Assembly (NCBI RefSeq): GCF_020520425.1
Contig: NC_079491.1
Span: 1,178,001-1,242,000, forward strand
Direction of reading: 5' to 3'
Source: Spinacia oleracea
Taxonomy: Eukaryota; Streptophyta; Magnoliopsida; Caryophyllales; Amaranthaceae
DNA length: 64,000 bases
Part shown: positions 23,901 to 40,400 of the stretch, in pieces
How positions within the stretch are numbered: position 1 is the first letter of the stretch
Layout of the letters: each line of letters opens with the position of its first letter
Notes under the pieces: generated by a model
Seen by the model: only the letters and a program-made list of their open reading frames with translations
Told to the model about the DNA's origin: nothing
The model's database searches: none
Made by a program: the position numbers and the translations under genes

Positions 23901-26900
23901 TTAGTCCGTACCAAAGGAATCTTCTAGACCCTCTTTGTGACTCAAGTAAGCTCAAAATGATATAAAACATTATGCGTCTCTTCTATTTTTGCCTCGCTTT
24001 CATTTGGATAAAACGATTACAATTTCAGGCATGATCCCGTATCCTGAACCTTATCAAAGTATGTACCAGCGCCGGCGTCTCGGAGCACTAGGTGTGGAGT
24101 GGCGTCCATCCAATATAAGATTTGCTATTGGCCCAGATTTCAGCTTAGGAGAAGATTTCCAGATGATGATGCCCTTGCCAGATCCAGAAGCGATAATTGA
24201 TGTTCCAGAACTTTTGGATGTTGCTCTATGGGAACCCGAAAATGAAGCTATGAGTGATGATGCAGATTCAGAATATGATGTAGCAGAGGAATATTCCAGT
24301 GCCAAAGAGCAGGAAAGTTTAGGGACCAGTTCCTACGGTGATACGGATTCTGATGCAGAGAACTCTGATGTCAAGAAAAAGAAAAAAGACAGTCTTCGCC
24401 GATCCAAAAGGAAGAATGAGAGAGCTGAAGTAAGTCATATTCTTCCAGATGTACTCCCTCCGTCTCTTTTTATTCTTTACGTTTGGTATCATGCACGTGA
24501 TTTAACAATTCATTAATGTTGATCAAGATTCCTCTTTTTTTATTTAAACAATGCAAATTACGTTTATTGATAATATTTTCACTTTTATCCAAAATATGAC
24601 ATTGGGAAAGTGTGAGAGATTTAATGTCTCAATGGGAAAGTGTGAAAGGTTTAGTGTCTCAATGATTTTAATTGATTAAAATAATCACTTGCACGATTTT
24701 TGACAGAATATTTAGGACATTTATGACGCGATATAAAAGGAAATATTTTAAATGTAAAAGATTAAAATGGGACACTAGAAACGGAAAGCGTAAAGAATAA
24801 AATGGGACGGAGGGAGTACTTCTTTTTCCATTTAAAGTTTACTCACCATGATAATTTGATGTTTCTTAGGACGACTTTACTGCTTCTGGGAGACGTATTA
24901 GGAGGAAGAGAATGGAAGCTCGCAACGGATCTTCTTCTGAGAACCGTAGGGGTAGGAGTTTGAGGGGTGGTCGCAAGGCTTCAAAAAAGAGGTCTTCTAA
25001 AACTCAACTAATCAGACCGCAAAGAGCGGCAGCCAGGAATGCAATGGGTGTATTCTCTAGAATCCCAGAGACTTCTTCACTTGGAGAAGAAGATGATGAG
25101 GATGACTCAAAAGATGATCCTTCAAACAGCGGATCATTTTCTCAAGATTCTGAAATTGGAGATGATGATGATGATCTTGCTTGGAATCTGCCGAGCACGT
25201 CGGATCGAGGTGGAGAGAAACTTCACTTTCATGAATCTGCTACTGTAATGGATCCAATTGGGTTGTCTGAATCCCAGGCATCTGTTGGAAATAGAAAGAA
25301 ATTGGTGCTTAAACTAATTTCCAGGCCTAAAAGTGATGACAAAAAAATGTTGCCATCTACATCTTCTTTACCTCAAACGGAGGAACACAAGGATGAGGAT
25401 GTGGATTTACATCCTCCTGCTGTATCTGACTCAAAGCCATATCAAACTGTAAACAAATTCACAATCAAGTGTAAAGGCCTGCTAGAAAAAATCCCTAATC
25501 GCACGAGTTCTTCTGCGGGTAGTAATATCCCTATGGAAGTCTCTTGTAGTGGACAGCTTGATAAAGGACCTAATAAAGGAGCTGCTGTTGTAGGCAATTC
25601 TTTGGAAAACGCTGTTTTTGTCAGTAATGATAACTCTCATGATTTGAAAGAGAAAGCTCAGATGGCACCAAGACCGCCAACCAGGATCAAGATTAGATCA
25701 AGTGGAACCTTGAAGCAAGAGAAAACACCTAAACTAAAATTGGTTTCTGGAATAAAAAATCTGGTTGGCACTGAAGATTCATCATCCGCACATGCATCTA
25801 GTAGCTTTGGTAGTGGCGTGGAAGAAAATATTTCCAATAATACAGGCTACTATGAAAATAGTCATGGTGCTGATTTTCCTGATGCTGAAACTGACGTGGT
25901 ACGCAGAACTAGGTCTATGGAGATGAAAGCAAGCACACGGGAAGCTGGTAGAGGACACCGTAAGTTGAAGCTGCGGAAGAGTGACAGATCAGCAGGGTCA
26001 TCAAAGATTTCTGAGAATTCTTCAAGAGATTGCATGCCTAATTCAAACAGGTCCAGGTCTTCTAGAAGCAGGCAAGACAACTTTTTGGAAGATGACCAGG
26101 GTCCTCCAAGTACAAGTCATTCCAATGCTATTGTTGGAAAAATATCGTGGCTGATGTTGTCCGAGCATGAACCAGGTTATCGATATATTCCTCAGCTTGG
26201 GGATGAATTAGTATACATGAGACAGGTGATTCTATTGATTCTTTTTTCCATCTATTTTTCCATTTTCAGGTGGTAAAAAACAAGTTTTTCCATTTGTAAA
26301 AAACAAGTTTTATTGTTTTTTTTAGATGGTAAAATACAAGTTTTAATTTTTTAGGTGGCAATACACAAATTTTCGATTTATTTAAGTGGTAAAAAACAAT
26401 TTTTCCATTTTCCTTTTTTTGTTTTTGTTTTTGGTTTCTGTACTTTAATTCTGAAACTAGTGCTTTAATGGATTTTAGGGCCATCAAGAATATATACAAC
26501 AATATGCCCCGTACGAAAGGGGTCCTTGGAATTCAATAAAGGGACAGATAAATGATGTTGAAACCTGCTTGGTTGAAGCTCTTCATTATGCCTATGTTCC
26601 TGGGTCCGGTGAGAGCTGTTGTAAGCTCACACTTAAGTTCATAGATGATTCTTCAACTGTGTTTGGCAAATCATTTAAGTTGACTCTTCCAGAGCTTCTT
26701 CATGCCCCTGACTTTTTGGTTGAGAAAACATGGTATGATCTTGCTGTTAGTAGAACTTGGACACCTGGGGATGCGTGCTCAGTTTGGTGGAGACATGAAA
26801 ATGGAGAAGGTGGCAGTTGGTGGGAAGGTAGGATAGTCTCTGCAAAAGCAAAAAGTCCTGAATTTCCAGACAGTCCGTGGGAAAGCTATGCTGTTCAGTA

Positions 26901-28055
26901 CCAGGGCGATCTTGGTCTTGAGTTACACAGTGCATGGGAACTACACAATCCTGAATATCGGTGGGAACCCCCACATATTCATTTTAATACCCGAAACAAA
27001 TTTCTTGATTATCTTTCTAAATTAGAGAGGAGGAAACAGGTAACTCGTGCCTTTCCCTTTTCATCTGGCTTCTTTCCTTTTTTTTTTGGGTGATTAAGCA
27101 TAAAATTAAGCTTATTTCCTCTTTGGGTACTTTATCTGCTGTTTATTCTATAATTATGTAGAATTGTTCTGCAACGAAAAGAACTCGATGCTTTGATAAT
27201 ATTTCTGGAAAAAGAAATAACCTTGTCATTTGATTTCTGAATATTACAGGACTATGGTATGGTTAATTTAGAGCAGGTCTCTCGAAGGCCAGATTTTTTA
27301 AACCGGTAAGTCTTGTTAAATGTTCACCCTTTCATCCTTTTGCTTTTTCTTTAGACGCATATCAATTCTCCTCGAGAAAGTACATGATGACCAACATCGT
27401 TTTTACAAGCCACAGGCTACAAAATAACTTAACTAACGTAGTGAAATATAAAGCAGAATTGACGGTCATAAGCCCATATAGAAACCCTAAGAAATACACT
27501 TAGGTGGCGTTTGGTTCAACAAAGGGAAAGGGAAAGGGAAAGGGAATGACATCAAGAAATAGAGGAGGAGAAAGGAAAGCAAATGTCATTGATTTGATAT
27601 GTTGTTTGGGTTAGAATTAGAAAAATTCCAACAGTAAGTCAGTATTGTAACCATCCTTCCCTTTCTACTGTAACCACCACCTCTGCCACCCACTTCCCCT
27701 CTGTGTTGCTCCACTTCCCTTCGCCGGCGCTCCCTTCCCATTCCCTTCTCTGGCGTTCCCTTCCCCCTCTCTTCGCCGGCGTTCCCTTCCCCTCCGTTTA
27801 AGGTAATTGCCTGTGATTCAATATTTTTAACTCCACACTTTTTACTGTTTCGGGTACAGGTTTCCAGCCCCGTTGTCTCTGAATGTGGTCCGATCAAGGC
27901 TGACAAATAACTATTACCGGAGCGAGACAGCAGTAAAACACGATATTAACGTGATGGTGTCGAATGCTATGTCCTATTTTTCGAAGCAAGCTGAAATCTT
28001 GAAGAAGGTGAAACGGATGGCTGAATTTTTTGATAGAACATTATCAAACTTGTGA
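14958..28055 (+). CDS. BRWD/PHIP-like protein: WD40 repeats, cryptoTudor and bromodomain (homologues of At5g49430/At2g47410)
   Basis: Probable chromatin reader and possible DDB1-CUL4 substrate receptor (family inference from animal BRWD/PHIP). Coding exons: 14958-15376, 15689-15837, 16474-16713, 17543-17652, 17750-17827, 17910-18010, 18102-18196, 18274-18365, 18967-19070, 19151-19228, 19429-19507, 19840-20008, 20552-20622, 22747-22827, 22910-22980, 23237-23333, 23425-23484, 23891-23945, 24029-24429, 24870-26225, 26479-27039, 27250-27305, 27860-28055. They total 4719 nt, 1572 residues, all GT..AG and phase-consistent. The N-terminus has the conserved VDIDLREVYFLVMHFL and LLPRRYHAWYSR blocks. 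WD40 repeats span about residues 255-670, with a WDxR motif (CRIWDAR). An acidic then KKKKKDSLRRSKRK basic segment lies near 835. The cryptoTudor covers about 1285-1480 (YIPQLGDELVY, then WTPGDACSVWWRHENG) and the bromodomain C-half about 1490-1572 (PLSLNVVRSRL..YYRS). The start follows acceptor 14941-14942. Confidence 0.93.
17080..17290. repeat. Stowaway-like MITE remnant in a BRWD-like intron
   Basis: Left end TTCCCTCCATTTTTTAGATG is a decayed CTCCCTCCGT-type terminus. The interior shares TTAGATTCGTCTCAATGATT with copies elsewhere. The right end is unclear. Confidence 0.5.
20623..22746. repeat. Long BRWD-like intron (2.1 kb) with a 28-bp tandem repeat
   Basis: Largest intron of the gene. 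At 21534-21605 a 28-bp unit reading GATGACATGGCATCACATCA and then TTCCTGTC is repeated about 2.5 times. At 21902-22340 lies a terminal-inverted-repeat element (separate entry). No exon-like or gene-like open frame fits. Confidence 0.8.
21902..22340. repeat. MITE of the GGACCTGGTCCAC family, copy A
   Basis: Outer ends are roughly inverted: ATTCTTAAATGGACTTGGTC at the left, against GACTAGGTCCACGCAAGAAT at the right, each followed inward by an imperfect inverted TAAATTTATCGTGGACC block. About 370 bp of interior is shared with copy B at 41818-42192 in the CKI1-like gene. Copy A has an extra 60-bp G/C-richer insert near 22135-22195. Confidence 0.7.
24454..24816. repeat. Stowaway-like MITE, 363 bp, TA-flanked, in a BRWD-like intron
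   Basis: Left end CTCCCTCCGTCTCTTTTTAT plus TCTTTACG. Right end CGTAAAGAATAAAATGGGAC followed by GGAGGGAG. These form about 30 bp of inverted repeat with TA target duplication at 24452-24453 and 24817-24818. It lies between exons 24029-24429 and 24870-26225 and is spliced out. Confidence 0.9.
26262..26412. repeat. GGTGGTAAAAnACAA intronic minisatellite, BRWD-like copy
   Basis: Four to five degenerate units of the form TTTAGGTGGTAAAATACAAG with T-rich spacers. The same word family recurs at least seven times in introns of the CKI1-like gene. Confidence 0.75.
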
Positions 28056-29700
28056 ACCAAAGTGCCCCCTTTTTTGCGATTTAGGTTACACCAACACCAC
28101 ATATTTTCCAGTTCTCTGCAGATTTTTGTTCAGAAACCATGAACTTGTCTGCATCCATTGCAATTTCACCAATCACTCGATCATTTAACGAGGATCGTCT
28201 TTAACTACAGAGCTTGGAGTTGATCCCAGATGTGTATGAATCATCATGTTCTTATGTTGTGTAACTTTTTACTCCATTTTTATACTATCATGCTCCAATT
28301 GTTGAATTTCTCCTAGCTTTGGTATTAACATGTTTTTACAGTAAACAGATTTTCTATTATTTTTGTAATTATACATTGAGAAAATGGTAAATGTAACCAA
28401 ATAATCTTTTTATTAGAACTATTTATGTTAGTTTACAACTTTACATGTTTCCTATTCAGAATGTTTGACAAAAAAGGATAGCGAAGTAGCTAATGTGAAA
28501 ATGGGATAGTCCATTATCTGTTGCACATCATCAAAATATCAGGCAAACCCTAAACGATGTTTGTTGAATGAGCTTTGCACGGTTGCACAATGCACCAGAT
28601 GGCAGATTCCATTCAAATTTCTCAATAAGCCTCGATATATGTTCGCTCTTGTCAACCGTCTTCCACAACGAGTAGTCAAAAATCACTTCTACCAGCACAG
28701 GAGATTCGGAGTATGCACGAGTTAAAAGCTACTTATATTTTTCAAAGTCAATATGATATGCATATTAAAAGAACAAGAATGAACTAGTGTGTAATAGTTG
28801 GACGCGGGCTTGTGAAATGCATAGAGTTTTAGACACCATCGTTCAAAAAGGCCGTAAATCTATATAGGAAATGAACAATAACTATAGCTTTGTTGAAATT
28901 GTTATGAAATAAGATGATAACAAGATAGTTTATTGCAAGGAAGATACACGCAATAACCAATGAATGTTTTCTACCGATTTGCTCTTTGCATTCTCCTCTA
29001 TTTATAGTACAAGGGATGCACTTATGCATCTATACCTAGTGTATACCTAGTAACACCATAGATTATTAGAAGCTATGTGGCATCTCATTATTAGAATCCA
29101 TGTGGCATCTCTTCTTATCATTTTGTTTTGTTTTTTTCAATTTTTCTTCATTGTTTCTATGATTTACAACTTCTAATGCCTCTTCCACTCCATTTTCATT
29201 ATTCAACATCAAGTTATTAATAGTCTAATATAAATATTAGTCTCTTCCACTCCACCCCTTTAACATCCAATATTTATTCAACATATAATTTTATATTTTT
29301 CCAACCTTCAAATTACACCTCTATTTAATTCATATATTACAAAAAATCAGAAGTACTCACTAATTAAAACTTCAAAAGAACTCTGAACAACCACTATACA
29401 ACCGCCCGATCTATGAACAGGCTCAAAAGCTAGTTATAGTAAAAAAATTGACACCTAGTGTACTCCGTGTATATCTACCCAATGCATAGGTTAAAGGAAA
29501 AACTAAGGGAAGCATTAAATGAGGGAATAACAATATTCAACATTTGTAGGCATTCGCATTTTGTTTGTCAACATAGATGAAATTTTTATTTGATAAAATT
29601 ATCATGTACTTGTATTACTTTTGTTAAATTTAAATTTCTATATAGATATCTTATGGTTTTATTTCAAATAATTAATTTGTTTTGAAAAAAAAGTAGTAGT
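28056..29700. other. BRWD-like 3' flank and intergenic sequence, no gene seen
   Basis: 28056-28330 is probably the 3'UTR. The rest is AT-rich. A stretch from 28891 to about 29283 begins TGTTGAAATT and ends near TTATTCAACA, suggesting LTR-like ends, with CTCTATTTATAGT inside. I find no matching target duplication, so it is not called as an element. Confidence 0.5.
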
Positions 29701-29722
29701 TGATCGCAGGACCCGTCAACAA

Positions 29723-29819
29723 AGCCCAATTAAAAACCCGAAAAAAGCACAAACAGCACAAAAGTGGGTCGGGTACTCGGGTTGCAAGGATTAACAAAAT
29801 CAACACTCCAAAACCCTAA
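29723..29819 (+). promoter_or_regulatory. Site II-like and telo-box elements upstream of DIM1
   Basis: AGCCCA at 29723-29728 (TGGGCT on the other strand, a site II-type TCP element) is followed by a telo-box AAACCCTAA at 29811-29819, about 80 bp before the ATG. The pair is a known hallmark of plant ribosomal-protein and ribosome-biogenesis promoters (established knowledge), which suits an rRNA methyltransferase. Function here is inferred. Confidence 0.55.
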
Positions 29820-29874
29820 TCAATTGCAAGGTCTGCAACCAAACTTCATCTTTTCTCTCTCTAAAAGTTTCTGA

Positions 29875-33400
<3,526 letters not shown>

Positions 33401-34425
33401 GGTTTTAGTAGTAATGTTGTTTAGTTGCTTGTACTAATTAAACACAAGCACCCAATTTTGCTTGCTATGTTGTCATACAGTTTGTTATATCAAGAAACAT
33501 GAAAAATGTGAGTGGCAAGAGTTTTTTGCATCTGACTATATCTGACAAGTAGTAGAATTTGTTTTGATTTGTGTCTTCATTTTCTTATTTATTAGTTGAT
33601 CAATTATTTGTGTTCATCTAATTATTTGATGTGTGTTTAAATATGTAATCACATTTTTCTGAGCCATAAACAGAGAAATTAGTTAGATGTATTTTTCTGA
33701 GAAATGGTTTTCAAAGGTCATGTTTACTTCTTCATCAGACCCCTTCATTACAGCCGATGCAGGTCAGAGTTTGTTAATGGAATCCTTCACTGATCCTACA
33801 TCCTAGCTAAAGGTGGCTGTTGGCCGGGCCGGGCTTCGGGCTGTACGCCAAGCCCACTCTGTAAATGTGCCAGATCAGGTCGGGTCGAATAGTTCTAAAC
33901 AGGTCTCAGGCCCATGGACCATCGTTCGGAGCGGGTTGGCTCGTCTTACATAAGCCTAAATTTGCTAAATTTAGCGTGTTTTGTCGAGTCGTGTCATGTC
34001 GAGTTTTTTCCAAAAAAAAATGCGGCCTATCAGGCGCTGTAAATTTTTCAGATAATCAGATGCAGAACTTACCATGGAACAGTTTCATATGTACCACCTT
34101 AACAGATAACACAAACTGTAAAAAAATGTTTTTTACATTCATCCTATTGCAGTTACCATGGAGAAAATCGCTTGCAATATAATCATAGAACTAAACTATA
34201 CATACATGCACTTTCAGATTAAGTAACTCATGATTGAGATTAGTACATTGCTTAAACCTCATACTCTACAAAAGCTAACCCTAATAATATATAACTGCAT
34301 ACTGCATTTAAAACCACATTTTGCAGGTAAATTTATCTTAACACCTACTAATACATAAAAAAAAAATTAAAAAAATTGGTGAAAAACCTACTGAATTACT
34401 GATACAACGTGTATAACAGATTAAT
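33401..34425. repeat. DIM1/CKI1-like convergent spacer with GC-rich dispersed repeat
   Basis: 33401-33790 is DIM1 3' flank. 33805-34030 is a copy of the dispersed family with GGCCGGGCCGGGCTTCGGGC at one end and CTAAATTTAGCGTGTTTTGT at the other. The remainder up to the CKI1-like stop is AT-rich. No gene is seen. Confidence 0.7.
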
Positions 34426-37400
34426 TTAAAACAGATTTTGTTTTAATTTTAGGAGCTCCTCCGCCCGAAGAGGCTTTGTAAGTTGGAAATCCATTCCAGA
34501 CTCGACTATCATCTTCCCTTCTTCTCCCCCCTCCTCGTTAGCAGACAGAGCAATGATCGGTATGTGTATTCCGTACTTCTTCTCTTCTTCGCGGATTCTC
34601 CTCGTTGCTTCATAGCCATTCATCACTGGCATCTGGAATAGAAAACAGGATAAATACAATGAATTTACCTCAGGTGGATTAAATCATAAGAAATTTCGTG
34701 TTTTACCACCTAAAAAATCTGAATTTGTGTTTTAATACCTAAAATTTATTTTACAGCCTAAAAAAGTTTAAAAGATTTATTTTTACCACCTTTAATAGCA
34801 GAGTTCGGCATCGCTAGTGGGCACACAAATTAAGCTCCCCCTAAGTTTTTACCTAATTTTTGCAATTTTCTTCACTACTCCTCCTATTCATCTCCTTTCT
34901 TCTTTACTCTTCTTGAATTCTTCACCCATTTTTGTACTCCGAATTAATCAAACTAAAAACTTATATTATACAACATGCTTAATAATCATTAAGCAAAAGT
35001 TGAGAAGAAAACTTTTTAAAAAAATTGATGCATGATAATCAACAAAGGAAATCAACAGTACCGTTAACTTTGTTGTTCAAAGGTGGTAAAACGATTTTTT
35101 TTAATTTTATTTAAGGTGGTAAAATAAAAGTTTGAGTTTTTTAGGTGGTAAATCGCAGATCCGAATTTTTTTAGGTGGTAAAATACAAAATTTCCAAAAC
35201 ATTATGATACCTTAAAACTTTATTCTCTATATATATATATATGAACTTGTATAGTAATTTACCTGACAGTCCATGATAATACAATCATATGGGAATTTGG
35301 AGGGTTGGTCACTCAATGCTTTCCAAACCACATCAAGGGCTTCTTTGCCATTTCCACATGTCTGAGTTTCTGCACCTAAACGTCTAACACATGTTTCAGC
35401 AAGCTTTCTTTGTAATAGGTGATCTTCAACAATCAGTATTTTCTTCCCTTCTAAGGGGGATTTCTTGACCTCTTCATCCCTTCTAGCACAAAAAAATATG
35501 GAGTTTAGAGTGTTTTTCTTTTGAATCAAATACCGGTAAAGAGGGTTGTGGGCCGGGTCGGGCTCTGATATGAAAAGGCCCGGTCCAACGTGAGCACGGA
35601 GTCGTGGGCCGAACCTGGGTTGCACTTTTTTGAAAAATACGACAAGACAAAACACAACCTGACCAGACCCGACACGACAAGGACGCTAAATTTAGTTAAA
35701 AAATTTAGGTTTAGGCACGACGGCCCAACCCGACCTGGCGCGACAAGTATGTTAAATTTAGTTCGGAAAAAAAAAGACACGATGGCCCACCCAGACCCGA
35801 CACGACAAGCACGCTGAATTTTTAAAAAAAAATTAGGCTTAGGCACGATGGCCCAACCCAGCCCGGCAAGACTAGACGCTAAATTTGGTTTTAAAAATTA
35901 AGCTTTGGCACGGCGTCCAAACCTGACCCAGCACGACAACCACGCTAAATTTGATTTTAAAATTTAGGCTCAGGCATGGCGGCCTAACCTGACCCAGCAC
36001 GACAAGCATACTAAATTTATTTTAAAAAATTAGGACTTAGACATGATAGCCAAATCGACCCGACACGACAAGCACGCTAAATTTAGTATAAAAAATTAAC
36101 CTTAGGCACGATGGCCCATCCCAATCGAACACGACAAGCACGCTAAATTAAGTTTTAAAAAATAGGCTTAGACATGATGGCTCGACCCAGCACGAGGGGC
36201 ATGTGGTCCTGGGACACAGATTTACATCCCGGTATGGCCCGATGCAAAGTGGGCTTGGTCCATTTCAAGCTTACAGCCCATGAGCTCGGCCCGAAACCCA
36301 ACCCGGCCCACATCCATCTTTAAATATAAGTCATGTAAATATAAATAAATCATTAAATTACCTTGGAGCTTCTTGTATTTCTCCTTTTTGCACGATTTGA
36401 GACCTCGACATGGACTTCTCACTACTCGAGCTCCTCACAACTCGACGGATTTCATGTTCACGACCATAACTATCACCACCACCACCACCACCGCAAGTAG
36501 TAAACTTCAAGTTCCTCTTCTTCCTCACCACCTTAATCTCCCCACCACCACCACCACCACCACTAGACTCACCACCAACTTCATCTTCTTCCTCTCCATC
36601 TTCATCATCTTCTTCCGTAGTTTCCGACTGTGCATTGTTGTTCACTAAAACACCCCCAAACTCAGGTAAAAGCCTCACTATTCTGCACAACCGTGACCCA
36701 TGAAGAGGCTCCGATATGATCTGATCCGTCCAAGGAAGACTCTCATCACCCAACCCGCGAAAATGAGCCCGACGGGTATCGGGCCTATCGACCCAAACCA
36801 CCTTGATGGTGGTGCATGTCATATGAAGGTCCTTTCGAAACTCGGAAACTAACCTGGGTTGATTCCAAATCAATAACGGGTTATTGATTAATATTATAAA
36901 ATCACATGACAAAATTCTAAATAAATAGACTTCTAAAATACTTCCTTCCTTTTTAAGTATAGCACTATTTTTATCTTTACACTATTCATACTACGACTTT
37001 GGCCAATTTTTTTGATTTACATGTAAGAAAAATTATTGTAATGTGTGATATGAATTTTCTAAATATGAATTTTTGATAATTTTTACTTATACATAGTTTG
37101 AGATATTAAGAGTCAAAGTAGCGTGTTGAATAAGTAAAAGTCATACATGGTGCAATATTTAAGAAACGGAAAAAGTATATACATTTTAACATTTAACTTC
37201 AACTTTTATTCGTTTAAGCGTGTATTTTATTCTGTTAACTTCAATTTTATAATTCCGTTAACATTAGATTTTTATTCATTAATTGCACTTTTTTCGTTTC
37301 CTTTTTATTTCCATCTTTTTTTAAAAGTTTCCCAACCTTTTTTTTTTTTTACGAAAATTCCATATTATTTGCACTATTCACAAATAACCGTTATTAATAA

Positions 37401-40400
37401 ATACTTTTCTAACTAACCTCTGCAGTTTCCGAAAATCATCCCCTGCATTACAGTCTATTACAAGCAATATGCACCCCACTGCCCCTCCTCGAATGTTAGA
37501 CCTTCTATAAACCGGTAGGACTCCTTCATCGGACCCATCCATCATATTCAGAGGAAGGAGTTTAGACGACCCACCTACAAAAATCGAAAGATTGTACTTT
37601 ACTACCTTAAACAAACTAAAACTTGTATTTAAAATGGAAAAATAGATAATTGCTTGAGCCCATATACATGGTCAGTCCATGGAATCAAGGAATTATAGAA
37701 TTGTCCCCATGTAATCATATAAATACTCTACTGTAATCATTTTAAAAGCTATCGAATTATTACCTTAAAAAGCAAATTAGTTACTCTCTCTCTAGTTCTT
37801 CTTACTTAACCATCACTTATCCAATTTAAGTATTATACGAGATGAAACCATTGTGTGGGTCCCACTAATTCAATTTTCCTCTAACTTTTTACCTACAAAA
37901 ATAAAAAAAATTATACTTTGCCGCCTTAAAAAAAAAACTAAAACTTCTATTTTACCACCAAAATAAATATTAAAATTTGCATTTTACCACCAAAAAATAA
38001 AAAAAAAAACACATGAAACCGTTATGTAGGCCCTATCCATCATATTCAAATTAAAAGGAAGGAGTTTAGACCCACCTCTACAACCACCACCGCGGTCTAA
38101 ACCACTAGGGCTCGATGAGTGGACCCATTGAGGTGGCTCAATGATTCTAGACTTGATTTCCTTACCATCTAAAAAACTAAAACTTCTATTTTACCACCAA
38201 AAAATAAATTAAAACTTATTCTACCACCTGAAAACGAAAAATAGATGAAACCTTTATGTACTCACCTCTGCAAAGACCGCGGTCCGAGCAGCTGCTAGGG
38301 CTCGATGAGTTGTGAACCCACTGAGCCGGTTCAATGAGCCTAGACTTGACCTTCTTAAGAGTAATAGAGAGTTGTTTCCAATGACCAACAACCTTCAAGT
38401 TTATTCCAAGGCTATCCATGTATCTATACACCATTCCTCTTCTTGCTTCATTCTTGATTAAGAGAATTACAAGAGAAGACTTTTCGTTGACTTTAGGGCT
38501 ACTACTACGAACACAAGTGGTTAGCCCTAAGTTTGAATTTGAATTCAACAACATGTCCTTATTATTATGATTTGTTCCTTGTTGTAATTGCCTTGGATTA
38601 TTATTATCCAATGTTTGGTCTTGTATTTTCAAGAAGATGTTGAATTTGAAGCATGTTCCGGATTCACCATTGGATTTGTCCACTATTTCTATGTCTCCAC
38701 CCATCAATCTAACCTGTAAAAACATTTCCATAGAGCTCATTAGTATGAAATTTGTGTTTTTATAGCAGATAAATAGTTTTTTTTACCACCTACAAAAATC
38801 AAAAAATTGTATTTTACTAATTTAATTTTATCTCTAATTTTAAACACTCCCTCTAAGATTTTATTTAACTCCTTCACTCTCATCTATGTACTGTCATTAA
38901 ATTTTGTCCATTTTGTGAATTAATGGAAGGAAAAATTATGTGAATTTCATGGGGGGAAAAGTAGGAGAAGAAAAGTGAGTTAAATGCATGAAATAGTAGA
39001 AGAAGAGAAAATATCATAAATATTACTGTTATTGTGGGCCCCGCATAATGGGTTTTTTAAGGTGTTAAAATAAAAAAATTCGATTTTTATTGGTGATAGA
39101 AAATAATTTTCCTTTTTATAAACTAAAAACATAAAATGATACCGAACTGACCCTATGAATATGAGTTTCTACTTGATATTTACAGTTACTGTTTGCACAA
39201 ATTTGTCAGACAAAAAGGGAGAGTGTAGAGAGGTGAGAGAATATAACAAAATATGCATAAAATAAGGGAAATGTGTAAAAATGTGGATTTGTGCAAAACA
39301 AAATGAATAAAGTAAGAGAAAATGATCGGAAAATTGTAAATGTTATGTGTAAAAGAGGGGTAAGGTTGTAAATATTTATGTCCAGCAATTGGAATAAACC
39401 AACAATGTAAAGAACATTATGAAAAATATTACTACATCCGCTTCTCAAAGTTCTTTATTCTTTGGAATATGTGTCCAAATTATGAAAACCTTGACTGTAA
39501 ATTCTCATTAATTATTATATAATTCAAAACGTTACATGTAAGATTTTGTTAGATTGGTCTCGGTATGTATTTTCAGAATATCAACTTTTTATAGTTTTTT
39601 CACATACGAAATTGGATATATTAGTAGTTAAATATTGCATTGGAGTCCGTGCAAATAATAACTGTAAAGAACTATCAGAAACGGAAGTAGTAAAACGGAA
39701 TGGGTAAAGAACGTTTTAAAAGTACGTACCAAAGATTGAACAATGCCTAGTCCCAAACCAGTACCAACTTGTCCAGCAGAAGTTTCCTTAACCTGAACAA
39801 AATTCTCAAAAATCAAACGCCTTTTATCCTTAGGAATCCCAGGACCTGTATCTTCAACCCTAAACTCAAACTCAACACAACCACGATCTTGTATCATCAT
39901 CGTCTTCTTCATCACTTCAAGATCATTATAAGCATTTTCCAGATTCCTGTAAAAGAACTGTGATACCCTGTTTAACAGGTTGTTGTTGTTCCTGTTTGAA
40001 TTAATGATCGAATTCTCAAAGCTTGTCTTCTTTTTTGCTTCGCATTTGATGCAGATGTTACCTGTTAGAAACTATACACTTTAAATTACAATATTGAAAA
40101 TTACATAAAGTAGATTAGGATTTAGCACGAGTTAAACCTGATTAACTATAACCCGGCCCGCTAGCCCAACCCGCCATGGCCCGAAAAAGCATGGTCTGGG
40201 TAGCCTAAAATGTGCATTTTTAGACAAAACCCGAGCCTTGCCTGGAAAAGTCTGTTTCGGCCCGCACCAAATTTATGGGTTTGGGCATGATTTTTTATGT
40301 TAAAGCTCGGTCTGGCCCGAATTTTGATCACCTCCAGGACGAGTTAATCTTTGTCCTTAGGAAATATTAGCCCACACTATATTGATGATTGGGTTCAAAA

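Noticed and set aside
27500-27800. Possible element starting GGTGGCGTTTGGTTCAAC with AAAGGG repeats in a BRWD-like intron
   Set aside because: Only one end resembles a hAT/MITE terminus. No inverted partner or target duplication is found; the rest is AAAGGG and CGCCGGCGTTCCC microsatellite-like sequence.
28891-29283. Possible copia-type solo LTR (TGTTGAAATT to TTATTCAACA)
   Set aside because: Two alternative right ends were tried; neither gives a matching 5-bp target duplication, so the call is unsupported.
36373-36648. 91-codon plus-strand ORF rich in Thr and Ile
   Set aside because: Antisense shadow of the poly-Gly/acidic linker of the CKI1-like kinase.
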